Origin: CAUYUA01 sp963575675 | GTDB taxonomy: Bacteria; Pseudomonadota; Alphaproteobacteria; Azospirillales; Azospirillaceae | Reading direction: 5' to 3' | Assembly: GCA_963575675.1 (NCBI GenBank) | Contig: CAUYUA010000223.1 | Location: 1-31,440 of the forward strand | DNA length: 31,440 nt | In this document: in pieces, positions 1-7,978 of the stretch | How the letters are laid out: the number at the start of each line of letters is the position of its first letter | Position numbering within the stretch: the stretch's first letter is position 1 | Position numbers and translations under genes: made by a program | Notes under the pieces: generated by a model | The model's database searches: none | What the model saw: the letters and a program-made list of their open reading frames with translations, nothing else | What the model was told of the DNA's origin: nothing

Positions 1-1519
1 CGTCGATGCGTTCGTCATGTTGCGGACGAGTTTGGAAATACGCCGACATCATCGGCGTGAGCAGTCGCGCCACCGCCAGAGAGAACAACACGGCCACCGC
101 CACGGTGATTCCGAATTGACGAAAGAATTGGCCGGGAATGCCCGGCATAAAACTGACGGGAACGAACACCACGACAATCGTCATCGAGGTGGCGATGACC
201 GCCAGGCCGATTTCATCGGCGGCGTCGAACGCAGCTTGTCGCGGCGTTTTGCCCATTCGAATATGGCGGACGATGTTTTCGACTTCAACGATGGCGTCAT
301 CGACCAAAATTCCGACCACAAGGGTGAGACCCAACAATGTTACATTGTTGATGGTGAAATTCAGGGCATGCATTACGGCGAAGGTGGGGATGATCGATAA
401 CGGCATGGCCGCTGCTGAAATCACGGTGGCGCGCCAATCGCGCAGAAACGCCCATACGACGATCACCCCCAAAATCGCGCCCAAGTAGCGGGCCTCCATC
501 GCGGCGTCGTAAGCTGATTTTACAAAACGCGTGGTGCTGCTGACGAGGGTAAACTTCACATCGGGCATGGACTGAGCGACTCTGGCGATTTTAGCCTGAA
601 CCCGCTGCGCCACGGCGACTTCTCCGCTTCCCACCGCGCGCAGCACGGAAAACGCCACGACTTGTTTTCCATCCATGCGCGCCAGTTGACGCGGTTCTGT
701 GGCGTCGTCGATGACGCGCCCTAAATCTTGCAGACGAACCGTGTTGCCGTTGGGAAGAGTGATCGATGTGCGACGCAATTGCGCGATTGTCGAGGCGCTT
801 CCGAGTGTGCGGATGGTTTGTTCGCTGGCTCCCACGTTGCTTCGTCCGCCGGGGAGGTTGACGTTGAGCGCGCGAATTTGTTGGTTGATTTCGTCGGCGG
901 AGACGCCTAGCGCTTGAAGTCGGTTCGGGTCGAGTTCAATGCGGATTTCACGATCGACGCCTCCGGATCGGCTTATTTGCGCCACGCCTTTTTCCGACAG
1001 CAGGGATCGACTGATTTCATTGTCGACCAGCCAGCTCAACTCTTCGGGCGATAGGCCGGAGGACTCCACGACATAGGTCAACATGGCGCCGCCGACGAAG
1101 TCGACGCGCGAAATGATGGGCTCGTTGATGTCTTGGGGAAGGTTTTGGCGGGTTTTGGCGATGGCGTCGCGGACGTCGTTGACGGCGCGATCGGTGTTCA
1201 TGCCGAGGGTGAATTCGACCGTAGTGGTGGAGACGCCATCGTTGATGGTGGAGCGGATATGATCGACGTTGCCGAGGCCGGAGAGAGAGTCTTCGATTCG
1301 GCGCGTGACTTGAACTTCGAGTTCGGCGGGCGCCGCTCCGGCTTGGGAGACGGTTACGGAGACCGTCGGCACGTCGAGGTCCGGCGTGTTGTTGATGCGC
1401 AGAGCTTGAAAGCTGAAGCATCCGATCAGCGTCAGCACCAGGAACAGCACTGTCGGCGGCGTCGGGTTGCGAATCGACCAAGCTGATATGTTAAAGGAAG
1501 ACCGTTGGGAAGTCGTCAT
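1..1519 (-). CDS. RND efflux transporter permease, N-terminal part (cut by window edge)
   Basis: The open frame runs from ATG at 1519 down through base 2 with no stop, giving 506 residues of a protein normally just over 1000 long. This is an inner-membrane RND (AcrB/MexB-like) proton-driven exporter that works with a periplasmic adaptor and an outer-membrane channel. Residues 22-40 form the first membrane helix. A large periplasmic porter region follows to about 335, then helices from about 343 onward. The motif GILVDDAIVEVENI carries the paired Asp at 407 and 408, the proton-relay residues of the family and at the same numbers as in AcrB. The C-terminal half lies to the left of the window. 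The adaptor gene is 81 bases upstream on the same strand, so the two form an operon. Substrate cannot be told from this half. Confidence 0.93.
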   Translation of the reverse strand, partial: MTTSQRSSFNISAWSIRNPTPPTVLFLVLTLIGCFSFQALRINNTPDLDVPTVSVTVSQAGAAPAELEVQVTRRIEDSLSGLGNVDHIRSTINDGVSTTTVEFTLGMNTDRAVNDVRDAIAKTRQNLPQDINEPIISRVDFVGGAMLTYVVESSGLSPEELSWLVDNEISRSLLSEKGVAQISRSGGVDREIRIELDPNRLQALGVSADEINQQIRALNVNLPGGRSNVGASEQTIRTLGSASTIAQLRRTSITLPNGNTVRLQDLGRVIDDATEPRQLARMDGKQVVAFSVLRAVGSGEVAVAQRVQAKIARVAQSMPDVKFTLVSSTTRFVKSAYDAAMEARYLGAILGVIVVWAFLRDWRATVISAAAMPLSIIPTFAVMHALNFTINNVTLLGLTLVVGILVDDAIVEVENIVRHIRMGKTPRQAAFDAADEIGLAVIATSMTIVVVFVPVSFMPGIPGQFFRQFGITVAVAVLFSLAVARLLTPMMSAYFQTRPQHDERID

Positions 1520-1600
1520 CGCAATCGACTCTTCTGAATAAAAACGAGAAGGGGTCAGGAACTGTGTTTTCAGTCTCTGGACCTGTGCGGCGTAAAATTA

Positions 1601-3019
1601 TTAGTATTTTGTCGGTTGTTCGGTTTGCCGGAGGGCTGGAGCAATTGTCACGCGGTCTCCATGTTTAAGAAAACCGCTTCCGGCAGTGACGATGCTCTCG
1701 TTTAATTTTATGCCGTCAATAATTTCCACGAGGTTGTTGTATCGAGCGCCGATTGTGACTTCGCGGGCGGCGATTTTGCAATAAGGCCGGCAGGAGATTG
1801 CATCGTGTTGTGGGGGGGGCGTAATCTGTATGGTTTTTGTGACGGAAACGGCGGTGGAATCGGCGGCGGAAGTGGATAAGTCTGAAGAGTCGGGCGTCAG
1901 CACGAATACTTTTGTTTTATGATCGCTGGTGATGATGGCGGATTCGGGCAAGGCGGAAGCTTGCGTTTGAGCGGTGATGATTTCAACGCGAGCAAAACCG
2001 CCTGGGCGTAGGTTGTCGTTGTTCAACAGGCGAATGTGAACTTTGCCTAATCGTGAACTGGGATCGATGGTTGGGGCAATGCGATCGACTTCTCCGGCGA
2101 TGACGCGACGGCTGCCGTCTGATGCGTTGAGAGTGACCTTGGCGGCTTGTTTCGGTTGGATTTGCAATAAATCGATATCGGGAATTTCGGCGAGCAGCTC
2201 GATTCGTCCATCTCTGATCATGCGAAACAGTTCGGTGGTGGTGGGAGTGGGCGCCATGCCTATGCGCGCCGCGCGGTGTGAAATCTCGCCGTTTGCAGGC
2301 GCGTGGATTTCGGTTTGGGCCAGTCGTCGCCGCAACTCTTCGCCCTGCGCTTCGACCAGGGTCAGTTCGGCGCGCGCCACGGCGAGGCTCTGACGCGCTG
2401 TTTCCACGCGGGTTTCGACGGTGCGCACTGCGGTTTCACGATTTTCGGCTGTTTGGCCGCTGACCACGTCGTTCTTTTTCAGTGCGCGGGCGCGAGAGAG
2501 ATTGGCCCGCGCTTCAGCCAGACCGGCTTCGGCTTCGGCGATTTGGGCTTGATGTTGACCGATTTGGGCTTTTGCGCGGGTGATTTGGGCGGCGTTTTGA
2601 CTGATTTGCGCGCGGATGAGGTCGTCATTGAGACGGGCGAGGAGTTGTCCTCGTTGAACATGATCGCCTTCTTCGACCAACACTTCTGTTATTCGAAGAC
2701 CGTTGACTTCGCTCCCGATTCCCAGTTCTTCGAATGGCGCCAACGAGCCATTGGCGGTTACTGTGCGCAGGAAAGTTTGTTGAACCGCTGTCTGCGCCGC
2801 CACAGTTTGAGCGAAGATTTTCTCTGGAGTTGAAGCTTGCGCGGATGTCTGATGCGTCAACGCCGTAGGAAAAGCCGTCGACAGCGCGAGGGCGCCGACG
2901 CTGATAAGAATAATGTTCGATTTGGAAGTCAGAGTTTTTTTTGGGCGTGACGCTGTGGTGAGAACGGCGATGGAAGGGGCGTCAGAGGAAGAATTCGAAA
3001 GAAAATTAGGTGTTGTCAT
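1601..3019 (-). CDS. RND efflux periplasmic adaptor (membrane fusion protein, HlyD/AcrA family)
   Basis: A 472-residue protein. A cytoplasmic N-tail rich in Ser/Thr is followed by a hydrophobic segment at about 34-52 that should act as signal anchor. Around 95-135 is the first lipoyl half, with the family-typical LVEEGDHVQRGQLLARLND. Residues 135-215 are an Ala/Gln/Glu-rich coiled-coil hairpin, then the second lipoyl half (IHAPANGEISHRAARIGM) and a beta-barrel domain (about 265-350). This order is standard for adaptors that bridge an RND pump to a TolC-like channel. The N-terminal extension before the membrane segment (about 30 residues) is longer than usual. It lies directly upstream of the permease, in the usual adaptor-then-pump order. 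No outer-membrane channel gene is visible here. Confidence 0.93.
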   Translation of the reverse strand: MTTPNFLSNSSSDAPSIAVLTTASRPKKTLTSKSNIILISVGALALSTAFPTALTHQTSAQASTPEKIFAQTVAAQTAVQQTFLRTVTANGSLAPFEELGIGSEVNGLRITEVLVEEGDHVQRGQLLARLNDDLIRAQISQNAAQITRAKAQIGQHQAQIAEAEAGLAEARANLSRARALKKNDVVSGQTAENRETAVRTVETRVETARQSLAVARAELTLVEAQGEELRRRLAQTEIHAPANGEISHRAARIGMAPTPTTTELFRMIRDGRIELLAEIPDIDLLQIQPKQAAKVTLNASDGSRRVIAGEVDRIAPTIDPSSRLGKVHIRLLNNDNLRPGGFARVEIITAQTQASALPESAIITSDHKTKVFVLTPDSSDLSTSAADSTAVSVTKTIQITPPPQHDAISCRPYCKIAAREVTIGARYNNLVEIIDGIKLNESIVTAGSGFLKHGDRVTIAPALRQTEQPTKY

Positions 3020-3235
3020 GGCGGTCTGTTCCTCTGAAGCAATAGCAGCGAAAGGTTTTTAAAACAGCCCTTGCGCCTTCGGTTGTGAGACTCTCCAAGT
3101 CATGGTTTCCAAAGGCTTCTCGGCTTTTGCAGCAAGGTATAGAGAGTTTTTTTGAAAACGCAACGGTGGCGTTTCGTTTTGTTGGGTGAGTTTTTATTGC
3201 AAATTTTATAAAAACGAATCGTTATGAAAAAGTCG

Positions 3236-3267
3236 ATCGGGTCCGAATTTTCGGACCCGATTTTTCT
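3236..3267 (-). terminator. Intrinsic terminator downstream of the meaB remnant
   Basis: Bases 3236-3247 (ATCGGGTCCGAA) pair perfectly with 3250-3261 (TTCGGACCCGAT), a 12-bp GC-rich stem with a minimal loop. On the minus strand a CTTTTTC tract follows shortly; on the plus strand T-rich sequence follows at once. It sits between the 3' end of the meaB remnant and the upstream region of the efflux operon, so it separates the two minus-strand units. Confidence 0.75.
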
Positions 3268-3287
3268 TTCTTTAGCATCCTTCGTCT

Positions 3288-4238
3288 TTAGCATCCTCCG
3301 TTGAGCGTCGTTTGCGAAAGACGGTCGGTGATCTCCGACAGAAGGCGGAAGGGAGAATCTTCTGGAGACAAGCTCAAAACGCCTGCGCGGCGCATGCCGA
3401 ATCGACCGAAACGGTCTCGCACAGCTTCGGTTAACCAAGACTCGGCTTGAAGGCGTCGGATGCGCTCTTTGCGATCGTTCTGATTAAGGAATGCGTTATG
3501 CGCGTCGAGAGTCTCCAATAAGCGGTCGACGCCTTCGCGTTGCTGCGCCGACAAGAGCAACACCGGAACGCTCCATCCGTTTTCATCCGCAGCCAGTCCC
3601 AGTGCGCTTTTGACGTCGGCGCGGGCGCGGGCGGCGCCCGACGTCGGCCTGGTTACGACCACCAGGTGAGGAATTTCCATGATCCCCGCCTTCATGATTG
3701 CAAGCCGTCTCCGAGCCCGGTTGAACGCAGAAAACAACGGTGTCGACGGCTCCCGCGACATCGGTCTCCGATTGGCCGACGCCGCTGTTCAATCAAAACA
3801 ACGTCGCACAACGCGCGTCAAAATCATGGCGGCGTGCGTCAGCGCCGCCAGCGCTCAACGTCTCGCGCGGCCATAGACCGAACAAAACGCCTGATCTTCC
3901 GGATTGGTCGCCGTCGAACTCGGTCTCCAAGTAAAGCTCCGCCGCTGCGGCGAAGACGGATCACCAATGACGCCCACGGAACGTCCTTGCGCGCGTTGGC
4001 CTGCGATTGCGCCGGTCAAGTCGATTTTCTACTCCGGGAGGTCCTGTGAATCCGATCACTTGCGCCGTTGGCGTCGCCACGCGGCGTCCAGCAACGACGC
4101 GTTTCAGAGCCGGGCGCGCGCTCGATTTGCCAGAGCCCCCACGGCTTTCTTTCCACCGCGCGCTACAGAATCTAGAGTTTGTGTTTTTGCGCCGTTTCGT
4201 TGAGAATTATGTGTGTGAGGGGGAGACGAGTTGTTCAT
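3288..4238 (-). pseudogene. meaB: Decayed methylmalonyl-CoA mutase-associated GTPase (MeaB/ArgK family)
   Basis: Translating the minus strand from ATG at 4238 gives recognisable MeaB pieces, but in shifting frames. A short N-terminal piece stops at 4104. The next frame reads VIGFTGPPGV, the lead-in to the Walker A loop, after which single-base losses break GKSTLTGAIAG. Further on come VGVI..DPSSP, SGGALLGDRVR, NPEDQ, AARETL, GVGQSETDVAGAVDTVVF (G3 region) and IMKAGIMEI, each needing a frame change. The NKxD motif near 3650 is also broken by a one-base loss. The last 157 codons (3761-3288) are still open. I count at least six small indels and two or more in-frame stops, so no GTPase can be made. 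MeaB normally protects and loads the B12-dependent methylmalonyl-CoA mutase. No mutase gene is in the window. Confidence 0.85.
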
Positions 4239-4532
4239 GAAATCGCCTGTCGTCAAGGTTGTTCTTTGTCGCGCTTTCGGCGTCTGTTATAAGAAAAAGA
4301 CAAAAAAGTGGAAATTTAACAGAGCTGTGTTGCTTCTCGGTGGCGTTCGTCTGCGCTCGGATGAGTCGCGTCGTTGGCTTTGTAAACGACGGCTTTGCCG
4401 GCGCTGTTTTTTTTAGGAAAGAGCTTCAAGGATTATCCTTTGGCGATTTATGTTCGGTTTATGTTTCGGTGAAAACCTCGTTGAACAATTGCTTGCAATA
4501 GAGTCTCTCTTGCGGCAAGGCAAGGGGAAGCC
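4239..4532. other. Intergenic region between meaB remnant and coiled-coil gene
   Basis: Divergent spacer of 294 bases. Short open frames on the plus strand (for example 4259-4501) have no ribosome site or recognisable protein character. I see no convincing promoter or hairpin. The only clear signal is the AAGGGGAAG ribosome-binding site at 4522-4530, which serves the ATG at 4533. Confidence 0.5.
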
Positions 4533-5033
4533 ATGAGTGATCGAATAATTCGTGATAATAGAAACAAACTCAGAAAAAGCTTCCGTGAAGGCGGAATAGA
4601 TCGACTGTTGGATGCTCCGGTGTTGAGAACGTCGGTGGAAGCCTATTCTCAGTTGATGGACTTGGCTGATTCTGTTGATGTTCGACTTTCCCATAATAAA
4701 AAATTAGGGTGTGATGCGGCGGAATCAATGGAATCAATTTCGCATCACCCTGTTCAGGATTTATCGCCCAACCCCATAAGCAGAGATTCTGATGGTCACT
4801 TTGCTCCTGACGTTGAGGAAAGCTTGTTCGTTAAGCGGCAACCTTCTTCCATCGTTGCGAGTTCAGAGTCGGTTATCGAGAGCCCCAATAGAAGCGATTC
4901 AGCCAGAGACGATTCCGTTGCTTCGGTTGTTAGCGAAACGGAAACGCTCGCCGCTTTGAAAAACAATTTTCAATTATGCAAAAACAGTATGGTCAGCTTA
5001 AATCGGAGCAAGAAAAACAAGCCAGCGAGTTAA
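4533..5033 (+). CDS. Unknown protein, N-terminal part of a frameshift-split coiled-coil gene
   Basis: 166 residues, not recognised. The start is well supported by AAGGGG just upstream of ATG 4533. The first 60 residues are basic and mixed (MSDRIIRDNRNKLRKSFREG...), followed by a Ser/Asp/Glu-rich, probably disordered stretch (about 75-140). Around residue 138 the sequence turns into coiled coil (ETLAALKNNFQL), then the frame runs into an unlike Lys/Ser-rich tail and stops. The coiled coil continues naturally in the -1 frame as MQKQYGQLKSEQEKQ, the start of the next open frame, which overlaps this one by 58 bases. The -1 frame is open from 4934 on, so a single -1 slip between 4934 and 5033 would give one protein of about 575 residues. 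No membrane segment or signal peptide is seen, so it should be cytoplasmic. Confidence 0.65.
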   Translation: MSDRIIRDNRNKLRKSFREGGIDRLLDAPVLRTSVEAYSQLMDLADSVDVRLSHNKKLGCDAAESMESISHHPVQDLSPNPISRDSDGHFAPDVEESLFVKRQPSSIVASSESVIESPNRSDSARDDSVASVVSETETLAALKNNFQLCKNSMVSLNRSKKNKPAS

Positions 5034-6259
5034 TCTGGACTCAGATGGCGTTGCGGGAGTCATGGACAATCACAAACCAGAAAGAGCAAAAACACAACGT
5101 AGATATGGTCGAGATGCAAGAAAAAATTGATGTCTTGACGGTGTGTTTGGAAGAGGCCCAAACGGAATTGACGGTGCAAAATCAATTAGCTGAAGCGGCC
5201 AATGCAAGCTTGGCGAAAGGAAGCTCCGAAATCAGTGTTCTGACGGCGGAATTAGAGAGAATGCGTGGAGAGGCGGAGGCGGGAGCTGCGCAAGTGGCGC
5301 GCGCTATTGCCGAGGTGGACGCGCGCCGCGCTGCAATCACCACTGAATTACAGGTCGTGCAAGGCGCTCTTTTCGAATGTAATCGGCAATTTTTGGCGTG
5401 TCAGGAAAAAGCGGCGGCATTGGAAGGGGGAATGTTAGAGCGTGATGCGGCTCTGGCGAACTTGGAGGCTGACCGTGCGTCACTGAGTAATCAATTGGCG
5501 ATTATGGAGGCGGATCGGACGTTTGAGCGTGTGGCATTGGAATCGCGTCTTTCCGATCGAGAGACCGCATTAGAAGCGATGGCGTCTGCGCGCGTCTCTG
5601 AACGCGCTGAGTATGAAGAGAAACTGTCGTCTAGCGCAGCGTCTTTGTCGGCGTTGGAATCGCGTCTTTCCGATCGAGAGACCGCATTAGAAGCGATGGC
5701 GTCCGCGCGCGTCTCTGAACGCGCTGAGTATGAAGAGAAGCTCCAGAAGTGCGATTCTGCGTTAGAAAACTATGTAATTCAATTGGCGGAACAGCGTGCG
5801 GAGATCGAACAGCAAAGAGAAGCTGTGTCTCTGATTCGCATGATGACGGATTCTCAAGAGAGTCGATATCAGGCGTTATTGGAAGAGCGGAAAGCAAATC
5901 TGGAGCGTATTCATTCTTCTGTTCTTGATTTGACCTCGGTTGTGCGGGAAGGACGGACTCGCGAGGACGTTTTGAATGAACGAATCGCGACTCTGATGGA
6001 GGAGCGGACGCTGGAGGTCAAACAAGCGCGTTTACAAATCGAAAGCTTAAACGAAGAAGTTGGACGTTTGCAGCAGGCGCTTGATCAGGCTCTTATGAAG
6101 ATTCAGAATTACGAAACGGAAACAGCACAAATTATCGCGGCGCGTGACGCCGCAATGACACAGGAATGCGCTTTGCGGCGCGAAATGGCGGAGAAACGAG
6201 AATGGCGTCGTCTGACGGATGAAGAGACGTGGCGTCTGCCTCCAGGGTATTTTGGATAA
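4976..6259 (+). CDS. Long coiled-coil protein, C-terminal part of the split gene
   Basis: 427 residues, almost wholly predicted alpha-helical coiled coil rich in Glu, Ala, Arg, Gln and Leu, with no enzyme motif. It contains two copies of a 39-residue block beginning LESRLSDRETALEAMASARV. The C-terminus ends in a short Trp/Pro-rich motif (EWRRLTDEETWRLPPGYFG) that could be a docking peptide. The ATG at 4976 lacks a good ribosome site and lies inside the upstream frame, so this is more likely the continuation of the 4533 gene than a separate one. The family cannot be named; structural, scaffold or polarity roles would fit but are not shown. It ends at a hairpin terminator, so the gene appears to be a single transcription unit. 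Confidence 0.7.
   Translation: MQKQYGQLKSEQEKQASELIWTQMALRESWTITNQKEQKHNVDMVEMQEKIDVLTVCLEEAQTELTVQNQLAEAANASLAKGSSEISVLTAELERMRGEAEAGAAQVARAIAEVDARRAAITTELQVVQGALFECNRQFLACQEKAAALEGGMLERDAALANLEADRASLSNQLAIMEADRTFERVALESRLSDRETALEAMASARVSERAEYEEKLSSSAASLSALESRLSDRETALEAMASARVSERAEYEEKLQKCDSALENYVIQLAEQRAEIEQQREAVSLIRMMTDSQESRYQALLEERKANLERIHSSVLDLTSVVREGRTREDVLNERIATLMEERTLEVKQARLQIESLNEEVGRLQQALDQALMKIQNYETETAQIIAARDAAMTQECALRREMAEKREWRRLTDEETWRLPPGYFG
5537..5739 (+). repeat. 117-bp tandem duplication inside the coiled-coil gene
   Basis: Bases 5537-5622 and 5654-5739 are near-identical (one difference seen, TCT versus TCC in an Ala/Ser codon stretch) and lie exactly 117 bases apart. That is 39 codons, so the frame is kept. 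The 31 bases between them read SSSAASLSA. The near-identity at DNA level suggests recent duplication or ongoing recombination. Confidence 0.9.
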
Positions 6260-6285
6260 GCAATGTTTTTTTAGATCGTTCCGTG

Positions 6286-6319
6286 AAAAAAAGAGACGTG
6301 TTTGCGTGTCGTTTTTTTC
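6286..6319 (+). terminator. Intrinsic terminator after the coiled-coil gene
   Basis: A run of seven A, a stem GACGTG/CGTGTC (two G-T wobbles) around TTTG, then a run of seven T. The A and T runs can pair to extend the stem. It lies 27 bases after the stop of the coiled-coil gene and before the next plus-strand operon. Confidence 0.65.
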
Positions 6320-6373
6320 TGTTTTAATGGCGTAGTGAATCGATCGTTTACATAAGGATGGCGTCGTCAACGC

Positions 6374-6976
6374 ATGTTAAAAGCTCTTGCTGAATTTTTT
6401 CGCGAACGTGCTCGCCGATATCGAGCGGTCTCCACGGTTTATCTCCGAATCGTTGAGCAATCTCGGCGTCCAGAGTTTTTTCGCGTCTATCGTATCCCGG
6501 ACACTTTGGACGGGCGATTCGATTGGTTGACGCTTCATGTGTTTTTGGTGCTGTGGCGATTGCGCGGCCAGGGGCCAGGAGCAAAGCGATTCGGTCGCCT
6601 TCTGTTTGAAGCGATGGTGAATGATCTCGACTACAATCTTCGAGAAATGGGCGTGGCCGATCTCGGCGTCGGCAAACGCATTCAGGCAATGGTTGCAGGA
6701 GTGCAAGGACGAATTTCCGCCTATGACAAATCTTTGAAATCCGAAGACGATCGCGCTTTGATCGTTGCTTTGGACAATAACTTGTATGGGACGGTTTTGA
6801 AAACTTCGGACGATCTTCTGGCGCAGACTGCTGATTATTTACGTCGTGCGGCGAAGATGTTGGCCGAGCAGCCTTTGGAGCGCGTGATGGCGGGAGAGAT
6901 TGAATTTCCAGCCCCTTCGATAGCGTTCTCTGCGCCTATGTCTTCAGAAAAAGCGTCGTCGGAAGAAGCGCCATGA
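6374..6976 (+). CDS. Ubiquinol-cytochrome c chaperone domain protein (CBP3/UQCC1 family)
   Basis: 200 residues. The core (about 35-175), including FDWLTLHVFLVLWRLRGQG and AMVNDLDYNLREMGVADLGVGKRIQAMV, matches the ubiquinol-cytochrome c chaperone family known for assembly of the cytochrome bc1 complex in mitochondria. Alphaproteobacterial members are usually encoded just before the DUF177 gene, as here. No signal peptide; it should be cytoplasmic or at the inner face of the membrane. Its stop overlaps the start of the DUF177 gene (ATGA at 6973), so the two are translationally coupled. The ribosome site is weak: AAGGA lies about 15 bases upstream. It implies an aerobic or nitrate-type respiratory chain containing a bc1 complex. 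Confidence 0.88.
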   Translation: MLKALAEFFRERARRYRAVSTVYLRIVEQSRRPEFFRVYRIPDTLDGRFDWLTLHVFLVLWRLRGQGPGAKRFGRLLFEAMVNDLDYNLREMGVADLGVGKRIQAMVAGVQGRISAYDKSLKSEDDRALIVALDNNLYGTVLKTSDDLLAQTADYLRRAAKMLAEQPLERVMAGEIEFPAPSIAFSAPMSSEKASSEEAP

Positions 6977-7560
6977 ATATCGTTGCTGTCAATGCGCCAG
7001 AATTTTCTCGGCCAATCCATGTTGAATCCATGCGTGGTCACGACATGACTGTTGAGATCGTCGCGTTGCCGGAGGAGTGTCGCGCTTTGGCTGAACGCTT
7101 CGATATCGTGGCGATCGAAACCCTGTCTATAACGGCGCGCATCGCGCGGGCGGCGGGTGGTCGAATGTTTCGCGTTTCTGGAAGCTTGTCTGCGACGGTG
7201 GTTCAGACATGTGTCGTGACCTTGGAGTCGGTCACCAACGCCGTGTCGGAAGAGTTTTCAACAGTCTATGCGCCGCCCGCGCTGATTCCTGAGCGCGGCG
7301 CGGATATTGATTTGGATCCGGTCGGCGATGATGAAGACGATCCCGAGCCTTTGGAAGACGGTCGCATTGATGTTGGGGAGCTGGCGGCGCAATACTTGTC
7401 TTTAGCGCTGGATATGTACCCGCGTCGTCCCGACGCCGCGATTCCCGCTGAATTTACCGCCGAGCCGGAGGAGGAAAAAGAGGACAATGTCTCCGTATCT
7501 CCTTCCGATGGCCCGTTTGCGGCTTTGAGTCGCCTTGCTTCGTCGAAAAAAAAACAATAA
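6973..7560 (+). CDS. DUF177 / YceD family protein
   Basis: 195 residues, acidic overall. It carries the family hallmarks: a central VVQTCVVTLESV (the conserved Cys stretch, about residues 75-86) and a C-terminal DVGELAAQYLSLALDMYPRRP. YceD proteins are almost always encoded immediately before rpmF; in plants and bacteria relatives have been linked to 23S rRNA processing and 50S assembly. The tail ends in a Lys-rich KKKQ made by a run of A. Its ATG overlaps the stop of the chaperone gene, and rpmF begins 139 bases later. The biochemical role is known only from relatives, not from this sequence. Confidence 0.9.
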   Translation: MNIVAVNAPEFSRPIHVESMRGHDMTVEIVALPEECRALAERFDIVAIETLSITARIARAAGGRMFRVSGSLSATVVQTCVVTLESVTNAVSEEFSTVYAPPALIPERGADIDLDPVGDDEDDPEPLEDGRIDVGELAAQYLSLALDMYPRRPDAAIPAEFTAEPEEEKEDNVSVSPSDGPFAALSRLASSKKKQ

Positions 7561-7699
7561 CGCCGATTTCGGTCCCCAAATAGCGTAATCGCGCTTGCTC
7601 CGCGCCGTCATTATCTGTATTGAATGCCCGTAATTTAGGTTGGCCTCGCAAGGTCGCCTTTTCCTTCCTTGCTTTTTCCATGCGATAGAGTGTGCCACC

Positions 7700-7882
7700 A
7701 TGGCGGTTCCGAAGAAGAAAGTCAGCAAATCCCGGCGCAACATGCGGCGCTCCCACCATGCCTTGAAAGCCGGCGCCTATGGCGAATGCCCGCAATGCGG
7801 TGAGTTGCGTCGGCCTCATCATGTGTGCGGTTCTTGTGGGTACTATGATGGTCGTGAGGTTGTGAAACCGGTGGAAGCCTAA
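7700..7882 (+). CDS. rpmF: 50S ribosomal protein L32
   Basis: 60 residues starting MAVPKKKVSKSRRNMRRSHH, the normal L32 N-terminus. An in-frame ATG 60 bases upstream would add 20 residues with no counterpart in L32, so I chose 7700. Four cysteines (30, 33, 43, 46) in CPQCG and CGSCG form a zinc-binding knuckle, making this the zinc-containing type of L32 rather than the zinc-free paralogue. It lies between DUF177 and plsX as in most proteobacteria, linking ribosome and membrane-lipid synthesis in one transcription unit. Confidence 0.97.
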   Translation: MAVPKKKVSKSRRNMRRSHHALKAGAYGECPQCGELRRPHHVCGSCGYYDGREVVKPVEA

Positions 7883-7978
7883 TAGCCTCTCGGCGTCGCA
7901 GTTCGTTGATCGACCGCTTTTTCGTGAACGCGCGTCGGTCGCCGAGATAAGACTGTCAGTCAAAGGAGACTTTGCGAG

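Noticed and set aside
1017..1481. Minus-strand open frame of 154 residues
   Set aside because: It overlaps the RND permease in another frame and is Arg/His-rich nonsense; the true frame gives a clear RND protein.
4259..4501. 80-residue plus-strand open frame before the coiled-coil gene
   Set aside because: No ribosome site, Cys/Phe-rich random-looking product, ends just before the real gene.
7640..7699. 20-residue N-terminal extension of L32
   Set aside because: L32 begins MAVPKKK in this family; the extension has no counterpart.
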